Below, piece after piece: positions 36,418 through 45,459 of a DNA stretch of 64,000 bases. The number at the start of each line of letters is the position of its first letter. Positions within the stretch are counted from its first letter, which is position 1. A model generated the notes under the pieces. It saw only the letters and a program-made list of their open reading frames with translations. It was not told the origin of the DNA and ran no database searches. The stretch comes from Granulosicoccus sp045110475 (GTDB lineage Bacteria; Pseudomonadota; Gammaproteobacteria; Granulosicoccales; Granulosicoccaceae). The translations under genes were made by a program, and so were the position numbers. The DNA is taken from positions 98,851-162,850 of the forward strand of contig JBGCGC010000012.1 of NCBI GenBank assembly GCA_045110475.1, given 5' to 3'.

Positions 36418-37473
36418 CTAGCTTTTTCGCCTTGCCTGCACCGCTTCAGCAAGCTGTTCGAGTAGCGGTATGGTGTCGTCCCAACCCAGACAGGCGTCCG
36501 TGATGCTCTGACCACGAACCAGCGGTTTGTTGCTGATGCTCTGTGCGCCTTCTACCAGATTACTCTCGATCATGACGCCCATGATGCGCGTATCACCGTC
36601 TGATAGCTGTGCACAGACATCGCGGCAGACATAGCGCTGTCGCCGATGCAGTTTTCGAGAATTGGCATGACTGCAATCAATCATGACACGCTCGGGCAAC
36701 CCTGCCTTGACCAAAGTTGCACAAGAATCATCGACACTCGCGGCATCGTAATTGGTGTGAGCCTTGCCGCCGCGCAGAATCAGATGACAGTCTTCATTTC
36801 CTGATGTCTGGAAAATCGCAGATTGCCCCTGCTTGGTAACCGACAGAAAATTATGTGAGCCGCGAGCAGCACCGATGGCATCTACCGCAATCTGGACACT
36901 TCCCGCAGTACCGTTCTTGAAACCGACCGGACAGGACAGACCCGAAGCCATTTCACGATGCCCCTGACTTTCTGTTGTGCGTGCGCCTATCGCTCCCCAG
37001 CCCACAAAATCGGCGATGTATTGCGGACTGATGAGATCCAGATACTCGACCCCGGCAGGAAGACCTTTATTATTGATAGCCGATAAAAGACTGCGGGCTC
37101 GCTCCAGCCCCTCGTTAATCTGAAACGTGTTATCCATTGTGGGATCGTTGATAAGCCCCTTCCAGCCCACTGTGGTACGTGGCTTTTCGAAGTAAACACG
37201 CATGACGATGCACAGATCGTCCTTGAGCGATTGCTGATACTCGACCAGACGGTCGGCGTATTCCAGTGCGGCTTCCGGATCATGAATGGAACAGGGACCC
37301 ACAACAACCAGCATGCGATCGTCGCTACCTTTGAGGATGTCACGCACATCGGAACGGCAACGCGTGACAGTTTGCGAGGCAACTGCGCCCACGGGCACAA
37401 GATTGATCAGCTCTTCCGGGGAACGCAACTGTCGCGTGCCGGTGATACGCAGGTCGTCTGTATTGGTACTCAT
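36418..37473 (-). CDS. 3-deoxy-7-phosphoheptulonate synthase (AroG/F/H class)
   Basis: Class I DAHP synthase, condensing phosphoenolpyruvate and erythrose-4-phosphate in the first step of aromatic synthesis. The 351-residue frame carries VVGPCSIHDPEAALEYA, RVYFEKPRTTVGWKGLINDP, GFKNGTAGSVQIAVDA, RGGKAHTNYD and DCSHANSRK. Which aromatic amino acid inhibits it cannot be decided here. In the motif LDLISPQYIADFVGWGAIGARTTESQ, part of the catalytic pocket, the GARTTESQ element is intact. It follows hisG by 46 bases on the same strand. Confidence 0.94.
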   Translation of the reverse strand: MSTNTDDLRITGTRQLRSPEELINLVPVGAVASQTVTRCRSDVRDILKGSDDRMLVVVGPCSIHDPEAALEYADRLVEYQQSLKDDLCIVMRVYFEKPRTTVGWKGLINDPTMDNTFQINEGLERARSLLSAINNKGLPAGVEYLDLISPQYIADFVGWGAIGARTTESQGHREMASGLSCPVGFKNGTAGSVQIAVDAIGAARGSHNFLSVTKQGQSAIFQTSGNEDCHLILRGGKAHTNYDAASVDDSCATLVKAGLPERVMIDCSHANSRKLHRRQRYVCRDVCAQLSDGDTRIMGVMIESNLVEGAQSISNKPLVRGQSITDACLGWDDTIPLLEQLAEAVQARRKS

Positions 37474-37519
37474 GAAAACACTACCTTGGGGATAACTTTA
37501 TGGGGGCCAGTTCCGGGGA

Positions 37520-38173
37520 CTAGGCTGCAGTAACAGCTTCTGCCAGCCGCTCCAGTATTTCATGAATACGCGCGTGGCGCACCTTCATGGACGCACGGTT
37601 GACGATGAGGCGCGAACTGATATCGCTGATATGCTCCAGTGGCACCAGGCCGTTCGCCTTGAGCGTAGAGCCCGTATCGACGACATCGACAATGAGATCA
37701 CTAAGCCCGACCAATGGTGCAAGCTCCATCGATCCATAGAGTTTGATGATTTCAACCTGACGCCCTTTGGCTGCAAAATGACGCCGCGCGCAGTCAGTAA
37801 ACTTGGTCGCCACACGAAATCGTGCACGTGACTCGAGATCGGTGCCGGGAAAACCTGCAACCATGAGTTTGCATCTGGCGATATTGAGATCGATTGGTTC
37901 AACGACACCATCACCGCCATGCTCCATCAGCACATCCTTACCCACGACGCCCAGATCGGCGCCGGAATGTTGCACATAGGTGGGTACATCGCTGGCGCGT
38001 ACAATCAGGAACTGAACATTGTGCTTAGTACTGGGGATGATCAGTTTGCGTGACTTCTCGGGATCTTCGACCGGCACAATACCCGCAGCCTCGAAAAGCG
38101 GCAGCGTCTCGTTGAAAATACGCCCCTTTGACAACGCAATCCGTAGCGGCCTTTCCTCGCTCATGGCAGTCAT
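37520..38173 (-). CDS. hisG: ATP phosphoribosyltransferase, short form
   Basis: HisG catalyses the first step of histidine synthesis. At 217 residues it is the short form (HisG-S), lacking the C-terminal ACT-like regulatory domain. It shows IALSKGRIFNETLPLFE and GADLGVVGKDVL at the N-terminus, LYGSMELAPLVGLSDLIVDVVDTGSTLKANG-like product-site residues further on. Short-form enzymes need the HisRS-like partner HisZ, which is not in the window. The ATG overlaps the murA stop by 4 bases. murA-hisG pairing is known in Pseudomonas. Confidence 0.95.
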   Translation of the reverse strand: MTAMSEERPLRIALSKGRIFNETLPLFEAAGIVPVEDPEKSRKLIIPSTKHNVQFLIVRASDVPTYVQHSGADLGVVGKDVLMEHGGDGVVEPIDLNIARCKLMVAGFPGTDLESRARFRVATKFTDCARRHFAAKGRQVEIIKLYGSMELAPLVGLSDLIVDVVDTGSTLKANGLVPLEHISDISSRLIVNRASMKVRHARIHEILERLAEAVTAA

Positions 38174-39432
38174 TTGTCCGGCATTCGTCTTATTTCCGCA
38201 CCCAGCAGGTGAAATTTTTCTTCGATTTTTTCGTAGCCACGATCGATATGATAAACCCTGTGAACACTGGTTTCTCCGTCTGCCATGAGTGCCGCCAGAA
38301 TAAGACTGGCCGAGGCACGCAGATCCGTTGCCATGACCGGCGCACCATGCAATCGCTCGACGCCACGAATAGTCACGGCATTGCCATCCACGTTCATGTC
38401 AGCACCCATACGCTGAAGCTCGTTGATGTGCATGAAGCGATTTTCGAAAACCGTCTCGGTGACTTTGGCAGTACCTTCGGCGAGCGCATTGAGCACACAG
38501 AATTGCGCCTGCATATCGGTGGGGAAATCGGGATAGGGAGCGGTGGTGATGCTGACAGATCTGGGGCGTTGGCCCCGCATGTCCAGCTCGATCCAGTCAT
38601 CGCCTGTGGTTACTGTTGCTCCGCACTCACGCAGCTTGTCCAGCACTGCGCCAAGAATGCCGGGCACCGTGTTGCAGACCTTGATCTTGCCTCGGGTGAC
38701 GGCCGCGCCAACCAGAAAGGTGCCTGTTTCTATACGATCGGGCACCACGCTGTACTCGCAACCCTGTAGCTCATCCACACCTTCTATGGTAATGGTGCTG
38801 GTACCGGCGCCTTCGATGTTAGCGCCCATCTTGATGAGGTAATTGGCCAGATCAATAACTTCCGGTTCGCGGGCAGCGTTTTCAAGCACCGTTGTACCGC
38901 TGGCAAGCGTTGCTGCCATTAAAAGATTTTCAGTACCGGTGACGGTCACGGTGTCAAAAGCAATACGGGCGCCTTTGAGCCGTTCAGCCCTGGCCTTGAT
39001 ATACCCGCCTTCGATGGAGATTTCAGCGCCAAGTGCGCGCAATCCCTCGATATGCAGATTGACCGGCCTGGCGCCAATAGCGCAGCCTCCGGGCAATGAG
39101 ACTTCAGCCTGGCCGAAGCGCGCCACCAGCGGACCCAACACCAGAATGGAGGCGCGCATGGTGCGAACCAGTTCGTAGGCTGCTGTGTAGTTATTGATGC
39201 CTGCTGGATTAACTTCGACGCGGTTGCTGCCCGCCATGGATATCTCGCAACCCATACGAGCCAGGAGAGACATGGTTGTAGTGACATCATTCAGATGCGG
39301 AACATTGCTCAGGCTTGAGGCACTACTGCCGAGCAGCGTACCGGCGAGAATGGGTAACACCGCATTCTTGGCACCCGAGATGCGCACTTCACCCGATAAA
39401 GGCGGGCTGCTCTCGATCAGCAGTTTATCCAT
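38170..39432 (-). CDS. murA: UDP-N-acetylglucosamine 1-carboxyvinyltransferase
   Basis: MurA transfers enolpyruvate to UDP-GlcNAc in the first committed step of peptidoglycan synthesis. The 420-residue frame starts MDKLLIESSPPLSGEVRISGAKN-like, and Cys117 in SLPGGCAIGARPV is the fosfomycin-binding catalytic cysteine. It sits between hisG and the mla genes as in other gammaproteobacteria, though ibaG (a BolA homologue often found here) is absent. Confidence 0.97.
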   Translation of the reverse strand: MDKLLIESSPPLSGEVRISGAKNAVLPILAGTLLGSSASSLSNVPHLNDVTTTMSLLARMGCEISMAGSNRVEVNPAGINNYTAAYELVRTMRASILVLGPLVARFGQAEVSLPGGCAIGARPVNLHIEGLRALGAEISIEGGYIKARAERLKGARIAFDTVTVTGTENLLMAATLASGTTVLENAAREPEVIDLANYLIKMGANIEGAGTSTITIEGVDELQGCEYSVVPDRIETGTFLVGAAVTRGKIKVCNTVPGILGAVLDKLRECGATVTTGDDWIELDMRGQRPRSVSITTAPYPDFPTDMQAQFCVLNALAEGTAKVTETVFENRFMHINELQRMGADMNVDGNAVTIRGVERLHGAPVMATDLRASASLILAALMADGETSVHRVYHIDRGYEKIEEKFHLLGAEIRRMPDK

Positions 39433-39481
39433 GGGTATTCTTGCTCATAAAGCTGCTGGAGATGCAGTTTGTCGAGCAGGA

Positions 39482-39778
39482 TTATATCAGTCCATCTACC
39501 TGGCAAACGCCCGCAAGCTGACGAAGACCATCTGGAATATGATGAAATGTGACAACATGATCGGCTCGTCTGGCTGTAGCCAGCCATTCAATTAGCAAGG
39601 CCAGACCAGCGCTGTTAGCCTGGGTTACCCCCGACAAGTCGATGTCCAGCCGTGCATTGTCTGCGATGTAAGGAACAACCTTTTCCAATACGTCGCTTGC
39701 CGTATTGAAATCGAGAATACCCTGAATCATGCATCTTGCAGCACCGTTACCGGTGTCAAGCGAGACGCTAGCGCTCAT
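39482..39778 (-). CDS. mlaB: STAS-domain protein MlaB
   Basis: A 98-residue STAS-domain protein, the cytoplasmic component of the MlaFEDB phospholipid transporter. The domain pattern is clear: CMIQGILDFNTASDVL, then LDIDLSGVTQANSAGLALLIEWLATARR. It overlaps mlaC by 4 bases and is the last gene of mlaFEDCB. A 49-base gap precedes murA. Confidence 0.9.
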   Translation of the reverse strand: MSASVSLDTGNGAARCMIQGILDFNTASDVLEKVVPYIADNARLDIDLSGVTQANSAGLALLIEWLATARRADHVVTFHHIPDGLRQLAGVCQVDGLI

Positions 39779-40380
39779 GATTTTCCATTACGCTCCTTCA
39801 ACGCATTGATAAGACCGTCAATACCGCCTTTTTCGATTTCGCTACTGAACGCAGAACGGTAGCTTGTGACCAGACTGATATCGTTAACTTCGATGTCATA
39901 GATACTCCAGCCGTTTTTCTCTCGCAGTTTGTACATGACCGGCACATCATCACCGGCAGATTGGCTAAACGTAGAACTTACGACAGCACGGTCTTCCCGG
40001 CTTTCGGGCCTGAATGGATTGAACGTGATTTTTTCGCCGCTATACTGCGTGAGTGCGCCGGTATAAGTATTGAGCAACAGGGTTGTGAATTCACTCACCA
40101 ACTCTTGTTGCTGGGTGGCATCAGCGCGCCGCCAGAATTTGCTGACAGCCAACTTGGTCATGGTCTCGAAATCAAGGTTTGGAACGATCAGTTCATCAAC
40201 CTTGGCTTGCAAATACTCAGGGTCGGATTTCAGCTTTTCACCGTCTTCCTTGAAGACCTCTAGCATGGAAGATATTGCATCAACCACCAGAGTCTGGGCA
40301 GGATGCTCTTCTGCCTGAGCTACCGAGCCGACAAACATCAGAGCCATGGCACACATAAAAATCTGAATACGTCTAATCAT
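39775..40380 (-). CDS. mlaC: Periplasmic phospholipid-binding protein MlaC
   Basis: MlaC shuttles phospholipid between the outer-membrane MlaA complex and the inner-membrane MlaFEDB complex. It is 201 residues with a cleavable signal (MIRRIQIFMCAMALMFVGSVAQA). The ABC-transporter auxiliary-domain pattern is visible in LIVPNLDFETMTKLAVSKFWRRA, LLLNTYTGALTQYSGE and WSIYDIEVNDISLVTSYRS. A 119-base gap separates it from mlaD. Confidence 0.93.
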   Translation of the reverse strand: MIRRIQIFMCAMALMFVGSVAQAEEHPAQTLVVDAISSMLEVFKEDGEKLKSDPEYLQAKVDELIVPNLDFETMTKLAVSKFWRRADATQQQELVSEFTTLLLNTYTGALTQYSGEKITFNPFRPESREDRAVVSSTFSQSAGDDVPVMYKLREKNGWSIYDIEVNDISLVTSYRSAFSSEIEKGGIDGLINALKERNGKS

Positions 40381-40499
40381 GTTTTTCTTCCTGAATGAGG
40401 TCTCTAGTTCCTGACAATTGGCGATTGATGGATCGATAACAGGTTGAGAGTCTTTAACACTGCAATAGTTGCATCCGATGTCACGCCGCGTAACACTGC

Positions 40500-40961
40500 C
40501 TAGTCTCCCCCAGATCGGCTGAACAGCACCTGACCGATGAGCCGCTCAAGCACAAGTGCGGACTGAGTCTGATCAATCTCATCCGAATTGCCAAGCGCAT
40601 CTATTTCTGCGCCAGGTTCAAGCCCGATGTATTGCTCGCCCAATAATCCCGCCGTATAAATACTGGCAGAGGTATCCAGAGGGAAGGAGTCAAACTGTGC
40701 ATCAATGCTGAGATTGACAATGGCTTCAAATGTTTCCGCGTCGTATTCGATGGAACTGACTTCACCCACCCGAACTCCACTGGCAGACACCGCTGCTCCG
40801 GTTTTCAGCCCACCAATGTTTTCAAACTTGGCTATCAGGTTGTAGGATTCGCCACCCGCCAGGCTTGTCAAGTTGCTGACGCGCAAGGCGAGCACCAGCA
40901 TGGCACCAAGAAACAGCAACATGAAGAATCCTACCAAGAGCTCAATAGCGCGTGAGTTCAT
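40500..40961 (-). CDS. mlaD: MCE-domain protein MlaD
   Basis: MlaD forms the hexameric periplasmic ring of the Mla transporter. The start at 40961 (MNSRAIELLVGFFM) is chosen because AGGGGG lies 6 bases upstream; an ATG 8 codons earlier lacks such a site. The protein (153 residues) has one N-terminal membrane helix and one MCE domain (YNLIAKFENIGGLKTGAAVSASGVRVG-like core, then LGEQYIGLEPG). Confidence 0.94.
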   Translation of the reverse strand: MNSRAIELLVGFFMLLFLGAMLVLALRVSNLTSLAGGESYNLIAKFENIGGLKTGAAVSASGVRVGEVSSIEYDAETFEAIVNLSIDAQFDSFPLDTSASIYTAGLLGEQYIGLEPGAEIDALGNSDEIDQTQSALVLERLIGQVLFSRSGGD

Positions 40962-41006
40962 CTTTCGCCCCCTTTTGTTAGACATCAGCGCATGCGTGTT
41001 GTGGAT

Positions 41007-41780
41007 TTAAAACATAACCGCAGTCAGCAGGAAGTCCAGCCCTAGAATGGCTAGCGAGGAATAGACAACGGTGCGAGTCGTTGCACTGCTGACGCCTTCA
41101 GAAGTCGGAATAGACTCTGCTCCCTGATATATTGCAATCCATGTCACCACGAACCCGAATACGGTGCCTTTTACAAGGCCGTTACCAACGTCGCCTGTAA
41201 AACTGACCGAGCTTTGCATCAGCGACCAATAAGCACTTGAATCAACCCCCAGCACTAACACTGCCAGGAGGTATCCGCCAAAAGCACCCACAGCGCTAAA
41301 CATCGCTGCAAGCATTGGCAAAGACAAGAAGCCTGCCAGAAATCGAGGTGCATAGACCCTCTTAAAGGGATCAACGGCCATCATTTCCAGACCGGACAGT
41401 TGTTCAGTAGCCTTCATGAGACCGATTTCTGCCGTCATCGCAGAACCTGCCCTGCCTGCAAACAGCAGACCTGTGACGACGGGGCCAAGCTCACGGACAA
41501 GCGTAAGTGCGACCAGCGTGCCGGTGCGATTCTCCTGCCCGAAATCGATCAGGATATTGTATCCCTGCAATGCCAGCACCATTCCCACAAACAAGCCTGA
41601 CACGATGATGATCGATAGCGTCTTGACACCGGTGGAATATAACTGCCTGACGGTTAGCGACGGCCTCGAAAACAGCGATGGCAAGGCGACCATGATTTGA
41701 GCCAGAAACATGCTGGCTCTACCCCACCCGGCCAGAAAATCCAGCCAGGAACGTCCAAAGCGTTGTACGAAATCCATCAT
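41007..41780 (-). CDS. mlaE: ABC transporter permease MlaE
   Basis: Permease of the Mla phospholipid transporter. The 257-residue protein has about five membrane segments and the family core LTLVRELGPVVTGLLFAGRAGSAMTAEIGLMKATEQL-like region with EQLSGLEMMAVDP. It overlaps the mlaF stop by 4 bases. The tandem ATG at 41780/41777 leaves the first codon ambiguous by one residue. Confidence 0.95.
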   Translation of the reverse strand: MMDFVQRFGRSWLDFLAGWGRASMFLAQIMVALPSLFSRPSLTVRQLYSTGVKTLSIIIVSGLFVGMVLALQGYNILIDFGQENRTGTLVALTLVRELGPVVTGLLFAGRAGSAMTAEIGLMKATEQLSGLEMMAVDPFKRVYAPRFLAGFLSLPMLAAMFSAVGAFGGYLLAVLVLGVDSSAYWSLMQSSVSFTGDVGNGLVKGTVFGFVVTWIAIYQGAESIPTSEGVSSATTRTVVYSSLAILGLDFLLTAVMF

Positions 41781-42601
41781 GAACGAGTACCGCCTGCCTG
41801 ACCCAACAGCTCTGTTTCATAGTCTGGAGCGGCGGCCTGAAATGGTACCGGACCATCGGGCTTGCCTTGCAGGAATTGTTGTACCCAAGGGGAGTCTGAT
41901 GCTCGTAACTCTTGGGGCGAACCCGCCTCTACTACAACACCTTCGGAAATAATGACGGCATAGTCGGAAATGGACAACGCCTCGTTGAGATCATGCGACA
42001 CCATGAGACTGGTAAGCCCCAAAGCACTATTCACGGTTTTGATCAACTCAAGGAGGATTCCCATGGAGATGGGGTCTTGCCCCGTAAAGGGTTCGTCATA
42101 CATGATCATCATGGGATCAAACACCAGTGCTCTGGCAAGCGCTGCCCGTCTGGCCATGCCACCTGAAAGCTCCGACGGTGCGAGATCCCTGGCGCCACGA
42201 AGACCGACCGCGTGCAGTCGCATCAGGACAAGATGCGAAATAAGACTCTCCGGGAGATTGGTATGTTCTCGAAGGGGAAATGCGATGTTCTCAAAAACGC
42301 TCAGATCCGTCAGAAGAGCGCCAGACTGGAACAGCATGCCAAGGCGTTTTCGCAGCTCATAGAGTTCGCGGCGCTTGAGCTTGCCGACCTCGAGCCCATC
42401 AACATGGATGGAGCCCTGACTGGCCGGCAACTGGCCACCAATCATTTTGAGCAATGTGGTTTTACCGGTTCCACTGGGCCCAAGAATAGTGGTGACCTTG
42501 CCCCTTGGAATATCAACGGTAAGACCGCGAAATATAGGCTTACTTCCGCGTGAGAAGTGCAGATCGCGGATTTTTACCAGCGCTGATTGTTCGTCCGCCA
42601 T
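41777..42601 (-). CDS. mlaF: ABC transporter ATP-binding protein MlaF
   Basis: ATPase of the Mla system. The 274-residue protein shows Walker A GPSGTGKTTLL (41-51), signature LSGGMARRAALARALV, Walker B MIMYDEPFTGQDP, and the switch histidine in MVSHDLNEALSI. First gene of mlaFEDCB, divergent from mlaA, so both ends of the Mla pathway start from the same 264-base gap. Confidence 0.95.
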   Translation of the reverse strand: MADEQSALVKIRDLHFSRGSKPIFRGLTVDIPRGKVTTILGPSGTGKTTLLKMIGGQLPASQGSIHVDGLEVGKLKRRELYELRKRLGMLFQSGALLTDLSVFENIAFPLREHTNLPESLISHLVLMRLHAVGLRGARDLAPSELSGGMARRAALARALVFDPMMIMYDEPFTGQDPISMGILLELIKTVNSALGLTSLMVSHDLNEALSISDYAVIISEGVVVEAGSPQELRASDSPWVQQFLQGKPDGPVPFQAAAPDYETELLGQAGGTRS

Positions 42602-42865
42602 ATCGAACCGACCTGCGTTATTTATCTGACGCGAAAGGCCGATGTAACACCGCTCGCGTTGTCATGGGCATATTGCCATGCATTGGTCGGTGATACACCA
42701 AAGCCTCCGAACGGGCGGGTTGGGCAGGATTTGACAGCTTCATAAATAGTCCATATTAAGGGAGGTGCCCTGACTTACGGCGCAAGTGTACCAGTTTGCC
42801 ATGCTTAAGCTTCCACGTGCGCATAGTTACACGTCAGCTACACTTTGGACTAAGGCAGTATAGTG

Positions 42866-43807
42866 ATGACAGACCCGAGCCCAATGAACAGAAAACCAAA
42901 CGCAATGCTACGCCTGATCGCCACACTACCTCTACTCGCAATCATTAGCGGCTGCGCCAGCAATCCCTCCAATGGGCCCGTCTACGATCCACTAGAGAAT
43001 GCCAATCGTTCTGTCTACAAGTTCAACGATGCACTGGACAGAGCGGTATTAAAACCGGTTGCCAAAGGTTATCGATTTGTAACCCCCGACATTGTGGAAA
43101 TAGGAATCAACAACTTCTTCAGTAACCTCGATGACATCAACGTCATTGCCAATGACCTTCTGCAGGGCAAATTCAAACAGGCAGGCTGGGATTCCGTGCG
43201 GTTTTTCTATAACACTACGGCTGGTGTCCTTGGATTCATCGATTTCAGCACACGGGCAGGCCTTGAAAAAAACAATGAGTCGTTCGGCCAGACACTGGGG
43301 GTATGGGGTATTGGCGAAGGACCGTTTCTCATGGTGCCTTTTCTCGGGCCGCACAATGCCCGTACCGCAACTGGATGGGTTGTCGAAAATGAAACCACCG
43401 ATGTTGTCAGGTTACTTGATGATTCGAACGTTGAACTAGGATTAACGGCGGTGGAAATAATCGCGCTACGTGCTCGCCTGCTCGCTGCTGGCAATTTACT
43501 GAACGCGGCAGCGCTGGACCCCTACTTACTCCTTCGTGACTTCTGGGTGCAGAGACACCGCCGTGAAACCTGTGACGGGGAATGCGATGTCAAACTCGGC
43601 ACGGCGCGCAGCGACGACATAGACGACATAGACGACATAGACGACATAGACGAACTCGATGAACTCGACGAACTCGACGAACTCGACGAACTCGATGAAC
43701 TCGATGAACTCGATGAACTCGATGAACTCGATGAACTCGATGAACTCGACGAACTCGACGAACTCGATGAACTGGACGAACTCGATGCGCTGGACGCTCT
43801 GAACTAG
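42866..43807 (+). CDS. mlaA: MlaA (VacJ) outer-membrane lipoprotein with acidic tandem-repeat tail
   Basis: MlaA removes misplaced phospholipid from the outer leaflet of the outer membrane. The signal ends in lipobox IISGC (Cys near residue 30), and the MlaA domain follows with DPLENANRSVYKFNDALD, NFFSNLDDINVIANDLLQGK, ESFGQTLGVWGIGEGPFLMVPFLGP-like segments and the C-terminal ALDPYLLLRDFWVQR. Beyond the usual end, about 65 residues consist of repeated DDI then ELD tripeptides. I start at ATG 42866 (AAGG 10 bases upstream); a GTG one codon earlier and ATGs at codons 7 and 14 are possible. Placement beside mlaF is unusual: mlaA is often unlinked. Confidence 0.92.
   Translation: MTDPSPMNRKPNAMLRLIATLPLLAIISGCASNPSNGPVYDPLENANRSVYKFNDALDRAVLKPVAKGYRFVTPDIVEIGINNFFSNLDDINVIANDLLQGKFKQAGWDSVRFFYNTTAGVLGFIDFSTRAGLEKNNESFGQTLGVWGIGEGPFLMVPFLGPHNARTATGWVVENETTDVVRLLDDSNVELGLTAVEIIALRARLLAAGNLLNAAALDPYLLLRDFWVQRHRRETCDGECDVKLGTARSDDIDDIDDIDDIDELDELDELDELDELDELDELDELDELDELDELDELDELDELDELDALDALN
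43613..43786 (+). repeat. 9-bp coding tandem repeats (DDI x4, ELD x15)
   Basis: Four perfect copies of GACGACATA, one GAC codon, then fifteen copies of a 9-base unit GAACTCGAY (one variant GAACTGGAC) encode an ELD tripeptide array at the C-terminus of MlaA. The array remains in frame to ALDALN and stop. Alternation of GAC and GAT in blocks suggests growth by slippage. The unit length, a multiple of three, would allow length variation without frameshift. Confidence 0.97.
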
Positions 43808-43811
43808 TCCA

Positions 43812-44795
43812 ATGACAGATGTCTCTTCACGACATGCAGCGCTGCTCTCTCTGGCTCAGTCTGTCATCCGAATCGAAACCGATGCCGTCGATGCCTTGCA
43901 ATCACGGATCGACGATGACTTCGTCACAGCCTGTGAGATCCTGCTCGAATGCGATGGTCGCATCATCGTCTGTGGCATTGGCAAATCGGGGCACATAGGC
44001 GCGAAGCTTGCTGCCACCTTTGCCAGCACCGGCAGTCCAGCTTTTTTCGTGCACGCGGCCGAAGCCAGTCATGGCGATCTCGGCATGTTCAAGCCTAATG
44101 ATGTGCTTGTTGCCATTTCCTATTCGGGTAACTCTGCTGAAATCATGACAATGATTCCGGGAGTAAAACGCCTTGGCGTACCCATCGTCAGCTTATGTGG
44201 TGAACCCGAATCCCCACTGGCGCAAGCCTCCGATATCGTGCTGAGCACTCGCGTTGAACATGAAGCCTGCCCACTGGGCCTGGCGCCAACGGCCAGCACC
44301 ACTGCGTCATTGGCATTGGGAGACGCCCTGGCTATTGCTCTCCTGGGGGTTCGCGGATTCACCGAGGAGGACTTCGCCCGCTCTCACCCCGGTGGCCGTC
44401 TTGGTCGTCGCCTGTTACTGAAAGTTGAAGACGTCATGATCAGCGGTGAGGCATTACCGATCTGTAGCGACACGGCAACCCTATCCAGCGCCCTGGTTGA
44501 AATTTCAGGAAAAGGGCTGGGCATGGTGGCACTGACTGACGATAAAAACTCACTATCCGGCATCTTCACTGACGGTGATCTCAGGCGCACGCTTGAGGCT
44601 AACGTGGACATTCGTCATGTCCACATCGCAGCAGTAATGAGTCGCAAACCGACCACAATAAACAGCCAGGCCCTGGCCATCACTGCCGTTAACCGCATGC
44701 AGGAACTCAAGATCACCTGCCTGCCCGTTGTGGATGAGCAGAAACTGGTAGGCGTTGTCACTATGCATGCCTTGCTGACTTCAGGTGTCGTCTAA
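43812..44795 (+). CDS. kdsD: Arabinose-5-phosphate isomerase KdsD
   Basis: KdsD interconverts ribulose-5-phosphate and arabinose-5-phosphate for Kdo synthesis. The 327-residue protein has an SIS sugar-isomerase domain (IIVCGIGKSGHIGAKLAATFASTGSPAFF-like, AISYSGNSAEIM) and two CBS domains after residue 205 (MISGEALPICSDTATL; MSRKPTTINSQALAI). It starts 4 bases after the mlaA stop and ends 2 bases before lptC. The phosphatase gene kdsC, usual at this junction, is absent. Confidence 0.95.
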   Translation: MTDVSSRHAALLSLAQSVIRIETDAVDALQSRIDDDFVTACEILLECDGRIIVCGIGKSGHIGAKLAATFASTGSPAFFVHAAEASHGDLGMFKPNDVLVAISYSGNSAEIMTMIPGVKRLGVPIVSLCGEPESPLAQASDIVLSTRVEHEACPLGLAPTASTTASLALGDALAIALLGVRGFTEEDFARSHPGGRLGRRLLLKVEDVMISGEALPICSDTATLSSALVEISGKGLGMVALTDDKNSLSGIFTDGDLRRTLEANVDIRHVHIAAVMSRKPTTINSQALAITAVNRMQELKITCLPVVDEQKLVGVVTMHALLTSGVV

Positions 44796-44797
44796 AG

Positions 44798-45406
44798 ATG
44801 ATTCGACGCCTGGTCACACGATACTGGTTGTTGTTACCACTGCTTATTGCGGTCGTTGTGCTTCTGGATCGCGTAGAGCAGCCCAGCGCTGTTGAAACCG
44901 AAGCCACCATCGACATGCGCCAGACGCAGTCGGACTACTACATGAGCGACTTTCGCACGCGCAAATTCGGGCCCGACGGCAGTATTGAGTTTATTGTCGA
45001 TGGCAAGACACTGGCGCACTATCCCGATGACAACCGCTCGCAGATAACCGAGCCACGCGTCGAGCTGAGACGTGACGATATTCTCTGGCTGGCCAGCTCC
45101 GACAGCGGTCGCTTTGATCCGCTACCCAATCTGTTTACGTTGCAGGGAGATGTCACCGTCGAACGCCTGCTTCTGGGCAGTGGAAATGACGCTGCTGAAG
45201 CGGCCTCAATCACCATAACCACACAATCGCTGCGCATAGCGACTGAAGCCAATCTGGTCGAAACCGACGATCCCATAGAGATCTCAGCACCCTCCTGGAA
45301 GCTACAGGCAAAGGGGCTTCGCACGGCTATTGACGAAGGACAGTTAAGCCTTCTTGCAGACGTTGTGGGGCGATTCGAGCCACCCGGCGCCGCCCCTCAG
45401 GATTGA
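44798..45406 (+). CDS. lptC: LPS export protein LptC
   Basis: LptC is the bitopic inner-membrane protein that receives LPS from LptB2FG and passes it to LptA. The 202-residue frame has one N-terminal membrane helix (YWLLLPLLIAVVVLLD) and a beta-jellyroll periplasmic domain (YYMSDFRTRKFGPDGSIEFIVDG, ITTQSLRIATEANLVETDDPIEI-like). Position before lptA and lptB supports the call. Confidence 0.92.
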   Translation: MIRRLVTRYWLLLPLLIAVVVLLDRVEQPSAVETEATIDMRQTQSDYYMSDFRTRKFGPDGSIEFIVDGKTLAHYPDDNRSQITEPRVELRRDDILWLASSDSGRFDPLPNLFTLQGDVTVERLLLGSGNDAAEAASITITTQSLRIATEANLVETDDPIEISAPSWKLQAKGLRTAIDEGQLSLLADVVGRFEPPGAAPQD

Positions 45407-45459
45407 CACGGATTAGATAAGCTATAGTGAATGTATCTCCTTCAGGCTCGCCCTCAAGT

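Noticed and set aside
43613..43786. Possible CRISPR-like or VNTR non-coding repeat
   Set aside because: The repeats have no spacers, are in frame and encode the C-terminus of MlaA.
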